Source: Ochrobactrum chromiisoli
GTDB taxonomy: Bacteria > Pseudomonadota > Alphaproteobacteria > Rhizobiales > Rhizobiaceae
NCBI RefSeq assembly: GCF_026241335.1
Contig: NZ_JAPHAV010000019.1
Span: 1-64,000, forward strand
Length of the DNA stretch: 64,000 bases
Reading direction: 5' to 3'
Positions 45,124 through 54,381 of this stretch are shown piece after piece. Every line of letters starts with the position of its first letter. Positions within the stretch are counted from its first letter, which is position 1. The position numbers were made by a program, and so were the translations under genes. The notes beneath the pieces are model-generated. The model was given only the letters and a program-made list of their open reading frames with translations, was not told the origin of the DNA and made no database searches.

Positions 45124-46359
45124 ATGTCGCATCGTTTGCCTTCACGATCATCCATTCGTCTGAATGATCTTACCCATCCAATTATAGCAGGACTGATTTC
45201 GGTCATCGTCAATTATGGCGGTACCTTCATTCTGGTCTTTCAGGCCGCGCGTGTTGCCGGTCTGAGCCCTGAACTCACGGCATCCTGGGTATGGTCTGTC
45301 TCTATTGGTGTTGGACTTACCGGCCTTTTTCTGAGCTGGCGTTATCGAGAACCGATCATCACCGCCTGGTCGACGCCGGCAGCGGCCTTCCTTGTAACAG
45401 CGCTTGCCACAACGCCCTATGCCGAGGCGATCGGCGCTTATATGGTCTCGGCTCTGGCCTTTGTTCTGCTTGGTCTTTCCGGCTGCTTTGAGAAAGTCAT
45501 TCGGTTGATCCCCTCTGGCATCGCCTCTGGTCTTCTTGCCGGTATCCTGCTGCAATTTGGTATCGGAGCTTTTGGCGGCGCGAGTGTCGATCCTGCTCTG
45601 GTTGGGCTGCTGATCGTTGCCTATGTCGTGCTGAAGCGTTTTTCTGCGCGCTATGCTGTGGTTGGCATTCTGGTGATTGGTCTTGTTTTTCTGGTCACGC
45701 AGGAGCGTGTCGATATGTCTGGCCTGCAGCTCAAATTCGCGACGCCGATTTTCACCATGCCGGAATTCTCGCTTAATGCTCTTCTGAGCGTTGCGCTGCC
45801 ACTGTTTTTGATCACCCTGACCGGCCAATACATGCCGGGAATGCTGGTGTTGCGCAATGATGGCTTCAAGACAAGCGCCAATCCCATTGTTACCGTAACC
45901 GGCCTTGGTTCGCTCATCATGGCCCCCTTTGGCTCGCACGCTTTTAACCTAGCGGCAATTACTGCGGCAATCGCCACGGGTCGGGAGGCGCATGAAGATC
46001 CGTCCAAGCGCTGGATCGCTGGTATTGCGGCAGGCGTTTTCTATGTGCTGGTGGGCGTTTTTGGCGTGACGCTGGCAGCGGTTTTCATGGCATTTCCGGC
46101 AACGTTTATCACCACGCTGGCCGGTCTGGCGCTGCTCGGTACCATCGGCGGCAGCCTTGCCAATGCGATGGCAGACCCCGCATCCCGCGAGGCGGCGCTC
46201 ATAACCTTCCTCGCATCGGCCGCAAACATCAACCTGCTCGGTATTGGTGGCGCCTTCTGGGGGCTGGTGATCGGGCTGGCCGCTTATCTGGCGCTCAATG
46301 GCCGGTTGCCTCGCCGTGAAAGTGCCAAATTGGCAATCAGCGAAGATGCAGCGGAGTGA
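45124..46359 (+). CDS. BenE-family permease, candidate vitamin B6 transporter
   Basis: 411 residues with about 12 transmembrane helices of the BenE benzoate/H+ symporter family: VIVNYGGTFILVFQAARVAGL, FLSWRYREPIITAWSTPAAAFL, IPSGIASGLLAGILLQFG, TGQYMPGMLVLRNDGF and MAPFGSHAFNLAAITAAIATG. No aromatic degradation gene is near. The pyridoxal kinase gene begins 5 nt downstream and a PdxR-like regulator is divergent, so uptake of pyridoxal, pyridoxine or pyridoxamine is a better inference than benzoate. The family call is firm, the substrate is not. Confidence 0.8.
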   Translation: MSHRLPSRSSIRLNDLTHPIIAGLISVIVNYGGTFILVFQAARVAGLSPELTASWVWSVSIGVGLTGLFLSWRYREPIITAWSTPAAAFLVTALATTPYAEAIGAYMVSALAFVLLGLSGCFEKVIRLIPSGIASGLLAGILLQFGIGAFGGASVDPALVGLLIVAYVVLKRFSARYAVVGILVIGLVFLVTQERVDMSGLQLKFATPIFTMPEFSLNALLSVALPLFLITLTGQYMPGMLVLRNDGFKTSANPIVTVTGLGSLIMAPFGSHAFNLAAITAAIATGREAHEDPSKRWIAGIAAGVFYVLVGVFGVTLAAVFMAFPATFITTLAGLALLGTIGGSLANAMADPASREAALITFLASAANINLLGIGGAFWGLVIGLAAYLALNGRLPRRESAKLAISEDAAE

Positions 46360-46364
46360 GGCTG

Positions 46365-47204
46365 ATGAATATTATATCCATTCAAAGCCAGGTCGTGCAT
46401 GGCCATGTCGGAAACAGCGCTGCCGTTTTGCCGATGCAGGTGCGGGGGCTGACCGTTGCGGCGGTTCCCACCACATTGTTATCGAACAATCCTCATTTTG
46501 AGACCATGCGCGGACGTGTGCTCGAATCGGAGCTCGTCGGTGATCTGCTTCGTGGTGTCGAGGAACGCGGATTGATCGAAACGAGCCGCTATATTATCTC
46601 GGGCTACCTGGGCTCGCGCGCCAATGGTGATGTGGTTGCCGCTTTCGTTGAGCGGGCGCGCAGGATCAACCCGGATATCGTTTATATCTGCGATCCGGTG
46701 ATGGGCGATTCCAATCTCGGTGTCTTTGTCGCTGACCAGGTGGTCGAGTGTCTGCTTGGTCGCCTTGTTCCGATGGCGGATGTCTTGACCCCCAATCAGT
46801 TTGAGGTCGGCCTGATTGCGGGCAGCGGGATATCGTCATGGCGTGCGCTTGAGGCGGACGTTTTGAAAATACAGGCGCAACGCCAGGCGCGGTTGGTCGT
46901 TACCGGCTGCACTCTTGCCGACACGCCGGATGGTTTGCTGGAAAACATCGTTTTCGAGAACAAGACGAGCACAAGACTGACATTTCCACGCCTGCCTATC
47001 GCGCCGGTTGGCACAGGCGATCTCTTTACCGGTCTTTTGACGGCCAATCTGGCTCATGGTGGCACGCTGGTCGATGCGGCGCGCGGCGCGGGTGCCGTTG
47101 TGCTTGATGTGCTTGAGCGGACGATCGCCAGTGGTCAACAGGAAATGCGGCTCGCCAGTGTCATTGACGCGCTGTTGCCAGGCCGACGGGAGGCTCTCCA
47201 CTGA
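46365..47204 (+). CDS. pdxY: Pyridoxal kinase
   Basis: 279 residues from ATG 46365; the frame is open to a GTG at 46356 that overlaps the previous stop. PfkB/ribokinase-like fold: IISIQSQVVHGHVGNSAA, ICDPVMGDSNLGVF, DVLTPNQFEVGLIAG and the anion hole APVGTGDLFTGLL with the catalytic Asp. PdxY/PdxK phosphorylates pyridoxal (B6 salvage). The 5-nt gap indicates translational coupling with the BenE-type permease. Confidence 0.9.
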   Translation: MNIISIQSQVVHGHVGNSAAVLPMQVRGLTVAAVPTTLLSNNPHFETMRGRVLESELVGDLLRGVEERGLIETSRYIISGYLGSRANGDVVAAFVERARRINPDIVYICDPVMGDSNLGVFVADQVVECLLGRLVPMADVLTPNQFEVGLIAGSGISSWRALEADVLKIQAQRQARLVVTGCTLADTPDGLLENIVFENKTSTRLTFPRLPIAPVGTGDLFTGLLTANLAHGGTLVDAARGAGAVVLDVLERTIASGQQEMRLASVIDALLPGRREALH

Positions 47205-47212
47205 CCCTTTTC

Positions 47213-47261
47213 AGAGTGCTGATCTGACTGGATCAAATCGGCACTCTAGTCCTTTATTTTT
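47213..47261 (+). terminator. pdxY terminator, palindromic repeat-like
   Basis: AGAGTGCTGAT (47213-47223) pairs with ATCGGCACTCT (47237-47247), with one T-G pair, followed by a T-rich CCTTTATTTTT. Its GATCTGACTG core resembles the element at 49681-49725. Confidence 0.55.
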
Positions 47262-47481
47262 ACGCATTATCCGACGCAAAGCAGCGTCGCACTTTTTGGA
47301 AATGCTTTATCGAAACTTCTTTATGCGCTGGATAGATTTGGCAACCATTCCGTGTTCAAATCCCGTACCGACGGCAACGGACCAATGAAAATTTGCGCGA
47401 CACGACTGCCCGCAATAGCCCAAGGAAAGAACAATATTCTGCATCCCAGAATGAGATGCGTTTCACTTAGGGCCTTCTGAA

Positions 47482-49377
47482 CTATTCGGCTGCGACCAAT
47501 GGAATCTGCGGCTCGGATGCAGCATCAACCGGCTTGAGCGACATATAGCCGTTCTGAATGTCGAGCACATGCGAATAGACGTTTTGGCCGTCTTCCAGCG
47601 TTGGCAGTTTTTCCTCATGCATGATGGAGAGGACAATTGCATCCGGGCAATGTGTTTTGAGCGCTGTGTGGAAACGTAGCTTCGACACAGGATCAAGCGC
47701 ACCGGTTGCTTCATCAAGGAAGATCACTGATGGCTTATGCAGCAGAAGCCGGGCAAGCATGATCTTCTGTTTTTGCCCGCCAGAGAGCACCATGTCCCAT
47801 GCCGATCCATCTGCATTGTCATCATTCATCCGCAGGATAAATTCGCCAAGTCCTGCTTCGTGTAATATGGCTGCAACCGTGAGATCATTGAACTGGCTTT
47901 CGTCTTCGGGAAGACAAACAAGTTGCTTGAGCGACACGCTTGGAAACTTTGCTTCCTGTGGTGTGTAGATGGCTTTTGCCTTCTGAGGATAGATGATGTC
48001 GCCGGTTCCATATGGCCAAAGACCATTGAGCGCCTTGATAAACGAGGTTTTGCCCGAGCCGGATTCGCCACGCATATAAACCCAGTCACCGGAGCGGATA
48101 TTAATAACACCGGAGCGCAGAAACGGCGCTTCCGTGTCGGGTCCGAGCATGAGCGCAAGATTGCGGACCGAAAGACCAAAATGTGGGTGCTGCGCGGAAA
48201 ATGTGAAACGGTTTATACCTGAACGGGCATAGAATTCGGCAGGCTCCTGCACGGCTTCAATGGCTTGTGCGAGACCAGTGACACGACCGGCATTTGCGCG
48301 CAGATTGGCAATTGCCGGCATGACCTGAATGAACCATGAGCAATCATTGATCATGGCGGCCACCAGTTCGGCACCGGTCACATAATTGCGGAAGCTGACC
48401 GCCCCGCTCATATAGGGGATCAGGCCCGGAATATAAGCGATGATGCGATTGGACAGAAAGCCATAAGCCTGTGAAAAGGCGAGATAGGCAGCATCAAAGC
48501 GGTTGAGTTGGTTCCAGGTTCCATCAACGTCTTGATAAAGACGCTTGTTGACCGTGCTTTGTACGGCTTCACCTTCGGAAGCCGAAATCTGGAAGCTGCG
48601 GCGTAGAAGCGTGGTCCATTCACCACGATAGGAGCCTTCCGCTTTTTGCATGCGCAGGTTGAGCTTTTCCAGTTTGCGGCCGATCTTGATCGCAATCAGT
48701 GTGCCAATCGGCACGTAGACTATGATAGCGGCAAAAGCCACGACCGCACCACCATAAGAGCCAAGAAACTCCAGTCCGTTTACTTCTGTCGAGATTTCCA
48801 GAAGTTTCTGGCCAACGAAGAACGCTGAGAGCAGGACACCAACAATGCCCATAACAAGACCAATGGCGCCGCCGGTCATGCCCTTGATGGATTCCTGCAA
48901 ACGCTGATCGACATTATCGGGCAGGCTTGGACCTTTTCCCTGTTGCAGATGGTAATGCGTGTGATTGCGATCAAGCAGTGCATCGGAGAAGCTGTCATTG
49001 AGCCATTTGCGCCATTTCCGGTGCAAGGTGGTGGACAGAAGATGCCGGAAGCCGACCAGCAGCACATCCTTGCCAAGCATCAGTATGACCAGCATACCGG
49101 CATTGATGGCAATGGCCATCAGCGGGTCCTGCACCGGTGCACTTTTGACATTGACGATGGAATTCATCAGAAGGCCGGATGCTTCCGCAACCCAGACCGT
49201 CGTCTTGCTGATGAATGCTGTGAAGATGAAGATCGCGATCGTAAGGGCCCATGCCTCTTTCCAGCGGTCTGAAACCCAATAGGCGCGCATCACACCCCAG
49301 AAAGTGGTCATTTGCGACACGGCAGTGCGGTTCCCTGCGCTCAGGGACTGCTGGTTTATCTGCCGTATCTTTTTCAA
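47482..49377 (-). CDS. ABC transporter with fused TM and ATPase domains, SbmA/BacA-YddA type
   Basis: 631 residues from TTG 49377 (GGAG ten nt upstream); the frame is open to 49395 and the ATG at 49311 has no ribosome site. Six or so transmembrane helices of the ABC_membrane_2/SbmA-BacA family (GKDVLLVGFRHLLSTTLHRKWRKWLND, MQKAEGSYRGEWTTLLRRSF) precede an ATPase with Walker A GESGSGKTS, signature LSGGQKQKIMLARLLL and Walker B VIFLDEATGALD. Relatives handle very-long-chain fatty acids (ABCD type) or peptides; in rhizobia such proteins support LPS lipid A acyl chains. Substrate unknown. Confidence 0.85.
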   Translation of the reverse strand: MKKIRQINQQSLSAGNRTAVSQMTTFWGVMRAYWVSDRWKEAWALTIAIFIFTAFISKTTVWVAEASGLLMNSIVNVKSAPVQDPLMAIAINAGMLVILMLGKDVLLVGFRHLLSTTLHRKWRKWLNDSFSDALLDRNHTHYHLQQGKGPSLPDNVDQRLQESIKGMTGGAIGLVMGIVGVLLSAFFVGQKLLEISTEVNGLEFLGSYGGAVVAFAAIIVYVPIGTLIAIKIGRKLEKLNLRMQKAEGSYRGEWTTLLRRSFQISASEGEAVQSTVNKRLYQDVDGTWNQLNRFDAAYLAFSQAYGFLSNRIIAYIPGLIPYMSGAVSFRNYVTGAELVAAMINDCSWFIQVMPAIANLRANAGRVTGLAQAIEAVQEPAEFYARSGINRFTFSAQHPHFGLSVRNLALMLGPDTEAPFLRSGVINIRSGDWVYMRGESGSGKTSFIKALNGLWPYGTGDIIYPQKAKAIYTPQEAKFPSVSLKQLVCLPEDESQFNDLTVAAILHEAGLGEFILRMNDDNADGSAWDMVLSGGQKQKIMLARLLLHKPSVIFLDEATGALDPVSKLRFHTALKTHCPDAIVLSIMHEEKLPTLEDGQNVYSHVLDIQNGYMSLKPVDAASEPQIPLVAAE

Positions 49378-49680
49378 TTCGTGCCCGCTCCACAATAACG
49401 CTTTGTAACAAATTGCAACAAACTGTGGTTAACGAAATGTTAATAGTCAACGTAAAACGCGATCACATTTCTGCGCGAAAAATGAAACATTTATCAATGC
49501 GTTGAATTTTATGATCTAATTCGAGTTCAACAGTTGTGACGGTTGTGCGTTCGCCATGCCCTTGTGTTCGAAAAAACACGGTTAATGATCACTTAAATCG
49601 GGCAGTAATGAAATCTGGCAACGGATTCGCTTTGGGCATAGGTCTTGCCGTAGTGAAGCGAAGGTCGGCAAAAATTGCGC
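49378..49680. other. Non-coding gap upstream of the ABC exporter
   Basis: About 300 nt, AT-rich, upstream of the exporter start and downstream of the cation transporter gene (both minus strand). It should hold the exporter promoter. No gene or RNA recognised. Confidence 0.4.
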
Positions 49681-49725
49681 TTTAGAGCGTATTTCGATCT
49701 GATTGAAACAGACCGGCGCGCTAAA
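49681..49725. repeat. Short palindromic repeat, family B
   Basis: TTTAGAGCG at the left and CGCGCTAAA at the right form an imperfect inverted repeat around GATCTGATTGAAACAG. It overlaps the stop codon of the cation transporter by a few bases. A related core occurs at 47213-47247. It may also serve as a terminator. Confidence 0.5.
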
Positions 49726-50647
49726 CCGCCCACTCAACATCCGTTGTGAAGGCAATCGTCAGCCAGCGGTCAGGGCCTTCGCCGCCGAGCGCATCGCCGA
49801 TTTCATCGCGCAATGCATCCCATTCTTCGAGTTTCTTTGCAGGTTGTGCCTTTGGTACAATAAAATAGAGTTCGATTTGTTTACCGCGTCCGACCTTGGC
49901 GACATAGGCGCGGTAAGATTTGAAGCCATAGCGGTCCACAACCTGCTTTGCCACGTCATCGACGTGCTTTTTAAAGTCGACAGGCGTAACCAGAAGCATG
50001 TCCGATAATGCCTGTTTGATCGTTGCGGCAGGCATTGGAATGATAATGACGCAAACAAGCGCAAGCACGGCAGGATCGATGTAAGGCGTGATCCAGTCGA
50101 ATTGGGTTTCCTGAATGAAATAGCCAATGGTGAAGGCGATCAGAAGTGCCGCCGTTATGCCGCCAGACATGATCCAAGATTTTGCATCAAGGGCGATAAA
50201 ATCTGATTTGAGCTTGCGGTTGGCGCGCATTTCAAGAAATGCCATGCCAAGACATGCAATGAGGGCGAGCACGGCATAGAAGATAGCATAGCTGAATTCC
50301 AGATCGCGGCCACCATCCATCAGGCTACCGATCGCGTTGATCAGCGCGTAGATGGCCACACCCGTGAGCATGATGCCATTGAGCCCCAGAACCATCGGCT
50401 CAAGATGCCAGAAACCCATGGTGAAACGGTCGCGCAATTTTCCGCGCGGCGGCTCTGGCAGCGCAGAAAGCGCAATCAGGCGTGAAACGACAAGTGCAAG
50501 ACCACTCATCGCAGCATCGGCCAGCATATAGACGCCATCAAACACAATCGAAAATGACCCAGATAAAAGGCCGAAGACAACACCAAACCCTGCAATAAAA
50601 ATAGTAACTGCTATGGATATTTGAAGAACAGACTGTTCACTACGCAA
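49721..50647 (-). CDS. CDF-like cation transporter (COG3965 type)
   Basis: 308 residues. Six transmembrane helices with the family pattern FDGVYMLAD (Asp37, Asp44) in helix 2 and LDAKSWIMSG in helix 5, then a cytoplasmic domain with DVAKQVVDRYGFKSYRAYVAKVG. Canonical zinc/iron efflux CDF proteins use an H/D-x3-D ligand pair in helices 2 and 5; here Tyr40 replaces the His/Asp of helix 2 and helix 5 has D-x3-W. Ion choice therefore cannot be read off, and a role in metal efflux is only by family. Transcribed alone. Confidence 0.78.
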   Translation of the reverse strand: MRSEQSVLQISIAVTIFIAGFGVVFGLLSGSFSIVFDGVYMLADAAMSGLALVVSRLIALSALPEPPRGKLRDRFTMGFWHLEPMVLGLNGIMLTGVAIYALINAIGSLMDGGRDLEFSYAIFYAVLALIACLGMAFLEMRANRKLKSDFIALDAKSWIMSGGITAALLIAFTIGYFIQETQFDWITPYIDPAVLALVCVIIIPMPAATIKQALSDMLLVTPVDFKKHVDDVAKQVVDRYGFKSYRAYVAKVGRGKQIELYFIVPKAQPAKKLEEWDALRDEIGDALGGEGPDRWLTIAFTTDVEWAV

Positions 50648-50821
50648 TTTTTACTCCGAACTATCACGCAATGCGCGACAATAGACGCAGCGGTGAAAAA
50701 TGCGGTTGCCGGATTGCGGCGGAAATCTATATGAAACTGCCTAAAGAGGCAAATTTAGCTATATTGTGTGTATAAAAAGCAGAAGCCCCCCAATAAATAT
50801 TCGGGAGGCTTCGTGGTCAGA

Positions 50822-52192
50822 TCACTGCGATTTCTGGTCTTTGACGAAAGTGCTGTCAGTTTCGCCTTTGAAGAAATCACGACCATAGACGAGCAGACAA
50901 AGGATGACGCCGGTAGCAAATGCCCAGGCTGCACCGCGTGTAGCCAGAACGGCGCCAACGATGCCGGCAATGCCAAGATCGCGCTGCGAACGTGCTTCCA
51001 GAATGCCAACACGCACCGACACATATCCCTGAATAAGCAGAGTCAGCGCCAATGCTACACCCAGGATCGGCTGAACAAGCGTCACAATCGGCATGAGGAG
51101 CAAACCTGTATTGGTTCCCCAGCGGAAAGAGCCTGCGCCACCAAAAAGCGAGTGCATGGCTTTTTTCCCTTGCGAGAAACGCTCTACAATCACCACATGC
51201 ATTGCCGACCAAAGTGGCCCGCACATGCAGATATCTGGCCCGAGAACACTCATTGCGGCATTGCGTCCACCGAAGATCAGGTGCGCGCGGTCCGGACTAT
51301 AGTCGATCTTTTCGTCAGGGCGCGCTTCGTCAGCTTCCTTCAATATAGCCCGGCTCTGCAACACATCGCCAAAGAGCACGATATAGGCTGCCAGCATCGT
51401 CGGAACAGCGGTGAGGAACATGGACACCGGAGGCAGACCAAGGCCGAATACTGTATATTCTCGCCAGAGAGTGCCAAAATCCGGGCTTGTGAAGGACCAT
51501 TCTATTGTCGGCCATGGCGCTTCGCCAAAAAGCGGTGCGATGATGACTGCAAGCAAAATGATAGGAAAGATACCGAGCTTGCCGATAGTTGCCAAAATAG
51601 GATTAGTGTTTTTGATACGCGCAAATTGGCGCGAAAAGATCACATAGAAACCCATGCCAACAGCGATGCTGATCGTGAATGGGAATGTGTCAAAGCGACC
51701 GCCGACTTTGAAAACAGTAATAACTGCAGCAAAACCAGCCCCCACGATGACACCTGCTTTGATGGCAGGTGGTATCAGCTGTACGACTCGATGCGCCAAT
51801 CCTGTCGCTCCGATGAAGATCGAAAACAACCCGAGCATCATCTGGAACGCAACAAGGGCATGCACGCGTTCCGGTCCTTCGGGGAAAGTGGCGCAATAAG
51901 CCATGAGAAGGGGAATAGCGGGTGTGATCCAGCCTGGCACAACCGGATCGCCTAGCAGATGATGCGCGAGATAGAAAAGACCGTTCAGGATGACGACCGC
52001 AAGCGCCACTTCAAAGGGCATGCCTAGAAGCTCTGTCATCAATGGAATTGCTGAAAGATCCACCGCGCACATCAATAGACCTTGGAAATAGTCTGGCCAT
52101 TCGAATTTATAATGAACGAAGGGCAGGCGAATTTTAAACGGTCCGGCAGGCCAATATGGCTGCTCCTGACCGTCAATGCGTTCAGTGCTCAA
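50822..52192 (-). CDS. NCS2/SLC23-like permease of unknown substrate
   Basis: 456 residues with roughly 12-14 hydrophobic segments. PDYFQGLLMCAVDLSAIPLM, LGDPVVPGWITPAIPLLMAY, LIPPAIKAGVIVGAGFAAVITVF and MGFYVIFSRQF resemble the xanthine/uracil or SulP-type 7+7 inverted-repeat fold. One soluble loop near residues 285-325 is charged and Cys-containing (LGPDICMCGPLW). The iron-dependent alcohol dehydrogenase gene lies 90 nt upstream on the same strand, so an alcohol, aldehyde or organic acid may be the substrate, but this is a guess. Confidence 0.6.
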   Translation of the reverse strand: MSTERIDGQEQPYWPAGPFKIRLPFVHYKFEWPDYFQGLLMCAVDLSAIPLMTELLGMPFEVALAVVILNGLFYLAHHLLGDPVVPGWITPAIPLLMAYCATFPEGPERVHALVAFQMMLGLFSIFIGATGLAHRVVQLIPPAIKAGVIVGAGFAAVITVFKVGGRFDTFPFTISIAVGMGFYVIFSRQFARIKNTNPILATIGKLGIFPIILLAVIIAPLFGEAPWPTIEWSFTSPDFGTLWREYTVFGLGLPPVSMFLTAVPTMLAAYIVLFGDVLQSRAILKEADEARPDEKIDYSPDRAHLIFGGRNAAMSVLGPDICMCGPLWSAMHVVIVERFSQGKKAMHSLFGGAGSFRWGTNTGLLLMPIVTLVQPILGVALALTLLIQGYVSVRVGILEARSQRDLGIAGIVGAVLATRGAAWAFATGVILCLLVYGRDFFKGETDSTFVKDQKSQ

Positions 52193-52282
52193 GATTTTAA
52201 CTCCGAATAGATCAAGCAGGCCGTAGAAGAGCGCTTATTTAGAGCACTCTTCCGCGACTGGATTTAAATGATATTTGCTAAC

Positions 52283-53449
52283 TCAGAAGGCTTCGCGATA
52301 AAGCGCAAGCGCGTCAGCTTCTGTTACATCGACAGGGTTGTTGCCCAGAAGACGTGTCTGAAGCATTGCATCGCGCGCAAGTGTTTCGAGGCTTTCTTCG
52401 GTCACATCAACATCACGCAGGCGGCGTGGTGCACCCGAGCGATTCATCAGGTCTTCCATATATGCAACGAAAGCTGCTGAACGTTCTTCGGTTGTACCGT
52501 CTGATTTGCCGATCAGAAGGTCGGCAAGTTCTGCATAAAGCTCGGCAGCACCCGCCATGTTAAAGCGGAGCACTGGCCCTAGCATCAGAGCATTGGAGAG
52601 GCCATGCGGCACATGATAATGACCGCCGAGTGGATAAGCCAGTGCATGAACGGCGCCTACCGGCGAGTTCGAGAAAGCTTGCCCTGCGAAATTTGCACCA
52701 AGCAGCATGGCTTCACGGGCGTGACGATCTTTGCCATTTTCACAGGCCGCAACAAGATTGGCAGACAAGAGCTTCAACGCTTCGCGCGCAAAAGCATCGG
52801 AAAGAGGATTTTTCTTGATGCGGCTGGTATAGGCTTCGATTGCGTGAACCATGGCGTCGATGCCGGTGGCAGCCGTATGAAGTGCTGGCAAGCCGCAGGT
52901 CAGTTCGGCATCGAGAATGACGAAATCCGCGTAAAGCTGGCGGGAGACGACACCCATCTTGGTGGTCTCGCCGGTAGTAAGGATTGTGATGTTCGTCACT
53001 TCCGATCCGGTGCCCGCTGTGGTCGGAATCTGGATCAGCGGTAGGCGCGTACCCTGTACTTTGCCAATGCCATAAAGCTCGGACAGTTGCTGCTCGGAGA
53101 CAATAAGGACGGCCGCAAGCTTGGCAATATCCATCGAAGAACCTCCGCCTAGGCCCAGAACGATATCGCAACCGGCTGCTTTGGCCTGATCGACACATTC
53201 AAACAGAACCGACTCCGGAGGGTCGGCAACAACAGCATCGAAAATACTGGTGACAAAACCCGCCTTTTCAAGCGAAGCAAGCGCTTCGTTGAGCACGCCA
53301 GCCTTGTGCAGCCCCCTGTCGGTTACGATGAGGACTTTGCGCTCGGAAAACCGTTCTCCCAAAATTTCGCCGAGCCGCTTTGCAGCGCCCCACTCAACGA
53401 GCATTGAGCCGACCGTATCGAACGAAAATGGCTTGATACCTACAGTCAT
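52283..53449 (-). CDS. Iron-containing alcohol dehydrogenase
   Basis: 388 residues from ATG 53449 (GTGGAAAG upstream); the frame is open to 53494. NAD-binding GLGGGSSMDIAKLAAVL, IPTTAGTGSEVTNI, and the metal ligands in TGIDAMVHAIEAYTS and GAVHALAYPLGGHYHVPHGLSN (three histidines) are all present, so it should be active. The family (FeADH, group III) reduces or oxidises simple alcohols, 1,3-propanediol, lactaldehyde or maleylacetate. It is first in a transcript with the NCS2-like permease. Confidence 0.9.
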   Translation of the reverse strand: MTVGIKPFSFDTVGSMLVEWGAAKRLGEILGERFSERKVLIVTDRGLHKAGVLNEALASLEKAGFVTSIFDAVVADPPESVLFECVDQAKAAGCDIVLGLGGGSSMDIAKLAAVLIVSEQQLSELYGIGKVQGTRLPLIQIPTTAGTGSEVTNITILTTGETTKMGVVSRQLYADFVILDAELTCGLPALHTAATGIDAMVHAIEAYTSRIKKNPLSDAFAREALKLLSANLVAACENGKDRHAREAMLLGANFAGQAFSNSPVGAVHALAYPLGGHYHVPHGLSNALMLGPVLRFNMAGAAELYAELADLLIGKSDGTTEERSAAFVAYMEDLMNRSGAPRRLRDVDVTEESLETLARDAMLQTRLLGNNPVDVTEADALALYREAF

Positions 53450-54082
53450 ACTTTCCACCCTTATCCAAATTTCCCCAGCGCCGAGGTCTCTCATTCCTCG
53501 CCGGTGCCGAGGCTCTGGGTTTTAAGCGGTCTGGCTTTCGCGTATAGGAAAGCCAGACCAGCAGTTTCCCGATGTTGCCGGTGCATCGGTCGTTTGAAGA
53601 GATGCTTGGGAGGATCTCTGCTTTATTGTTCACTATATTGAACAATGTTCAGTATTTTATTGATCGATACAGGATATGAAGCCCGGCTGTCAAATCATCC
53701 CTTCGACGAAGAGCGAGGATCATAAGCCATTCAATGGCGCGCTCTGTTGAGCAGTCGCGCAAACCATTGATCCCGTGTTGAGATTTTTTGCATGATTTGT
53801 AAGGCGAAACATAATTTCTGAGAGCTGCTGTGGCTGGGCTCGGATTATGTGCCGGGTGCTGGACGGCTTCGCTATATATTGTGTGTGAGCGTCTCTGTCA
53901 GATTGTCGAATGCCGCGAATCTATCTATCGGATTACCTGTTCACTGGTTTGGCCCGTCTGAGGTCGGGCACCATAAAATATCCCTGTTATTCACAGCCGC
54001 AGCGCAACAAAATTAGATTTAATTTTTTTGAAGCATCTATCCATTGACGAAGTTTTAACTTCAGGTACTACATATTGTGTTC
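53450..54082. other. Long non-coding region before the cobalamin riboswitch
   Basis: About 630 nt. It contains the promoter of the dehydrogenase gene (minus) and of the nrd transcript (plus). The middle part (53700-53960) is featureless to the eye, with no conserved motif or convincing small gene. The AT-rich stretch just before 54083 is where the nrd promoter should lie. Confidence 0.4.
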
Positions 54083-54268
54083 AAGGTTCTTACGATTCGT
54101 GAGAATTGAAAGCGAAGATGGGAATACGGTGCGCTGCATTCATCGTGGATGTTGTTAAGCCGTAGCTGCCCCCGCAACTGTAAGCGGCAAGCTCAAATCC
54201 AGATGTCACTGGCACAGGCCGGGAAGACGGATGAGGGCGGTGAGCCGTGAGCCAGGAGACCTGCCTTG
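54083..54268 (+). promoter_or_regulatory. Cobalamin (B12) riboswitch
   Basis: All signature blocks of the B12 aptamer are present in order: GGGAATACGGTGCG (54120-), GCCGTAGCTGCCCCCGCAACTGTAAGCGG (54159-, broken here only for reading), the B12 box TGTCACTGG, GGGAAGACGG, and GTGAGCC-GTGAGCCAGGAGACCTGCC at the end. It precedes nrdHIEF on the same strand. A terminator-like hairpin follows at 54314-54337, so B12 binding would be expected to switch off this class Ib reductase. Confidence 0.93.
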
Positions 54269-54313
54269 AACGTAACGTCCACGGGCGGGGTGTCCGGTTG
54301 GCGCGCGATAAAC

Positions 54314-54337
54314 TATGGCACTGTGCTGCCACGTTTT
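54314..54337 (+). terminator. Putative expression-platform terminator of the riboswitch
   Basis: TGGCA (54314-54318), loop CTGTGC, TGCCA (54325-54329), then CG and TTTTTT. The stem is short but GC-rich and lies 45 nt past the aptamer, where a riboswitch terminator is expected. Confidence 0.5.
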
Positions 54338-54381
54338 TTGGTGCCCCGTATATCCCTCTCAATAGCTTCGGGGTGAAAAGC

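Noticed and set aside
45148-45939. 263-codon minus-strand open frame opposite the BenE-type permease
   Set aside because: Antisense shadow with Lys/Arg/Gln-rich sequence and no motif; the permease motifs are on the plus strand.
45124-46359. BenE-type permease as a benzoate transporter
   Set aside because: No aromatic degradation genes are near; the coupled pyridoxal kinase and PdxR-like regulator point to vitamin B6 instead, although benzoate cannot be excluded.
50768-51955. 395-codon plus-strand open frame opposite the NCS2-like permease
   Set aside because: Antisense of a multi-spanning permease; the amino acid mix (Cys/His/Arg rich) is typical of shadow frames.
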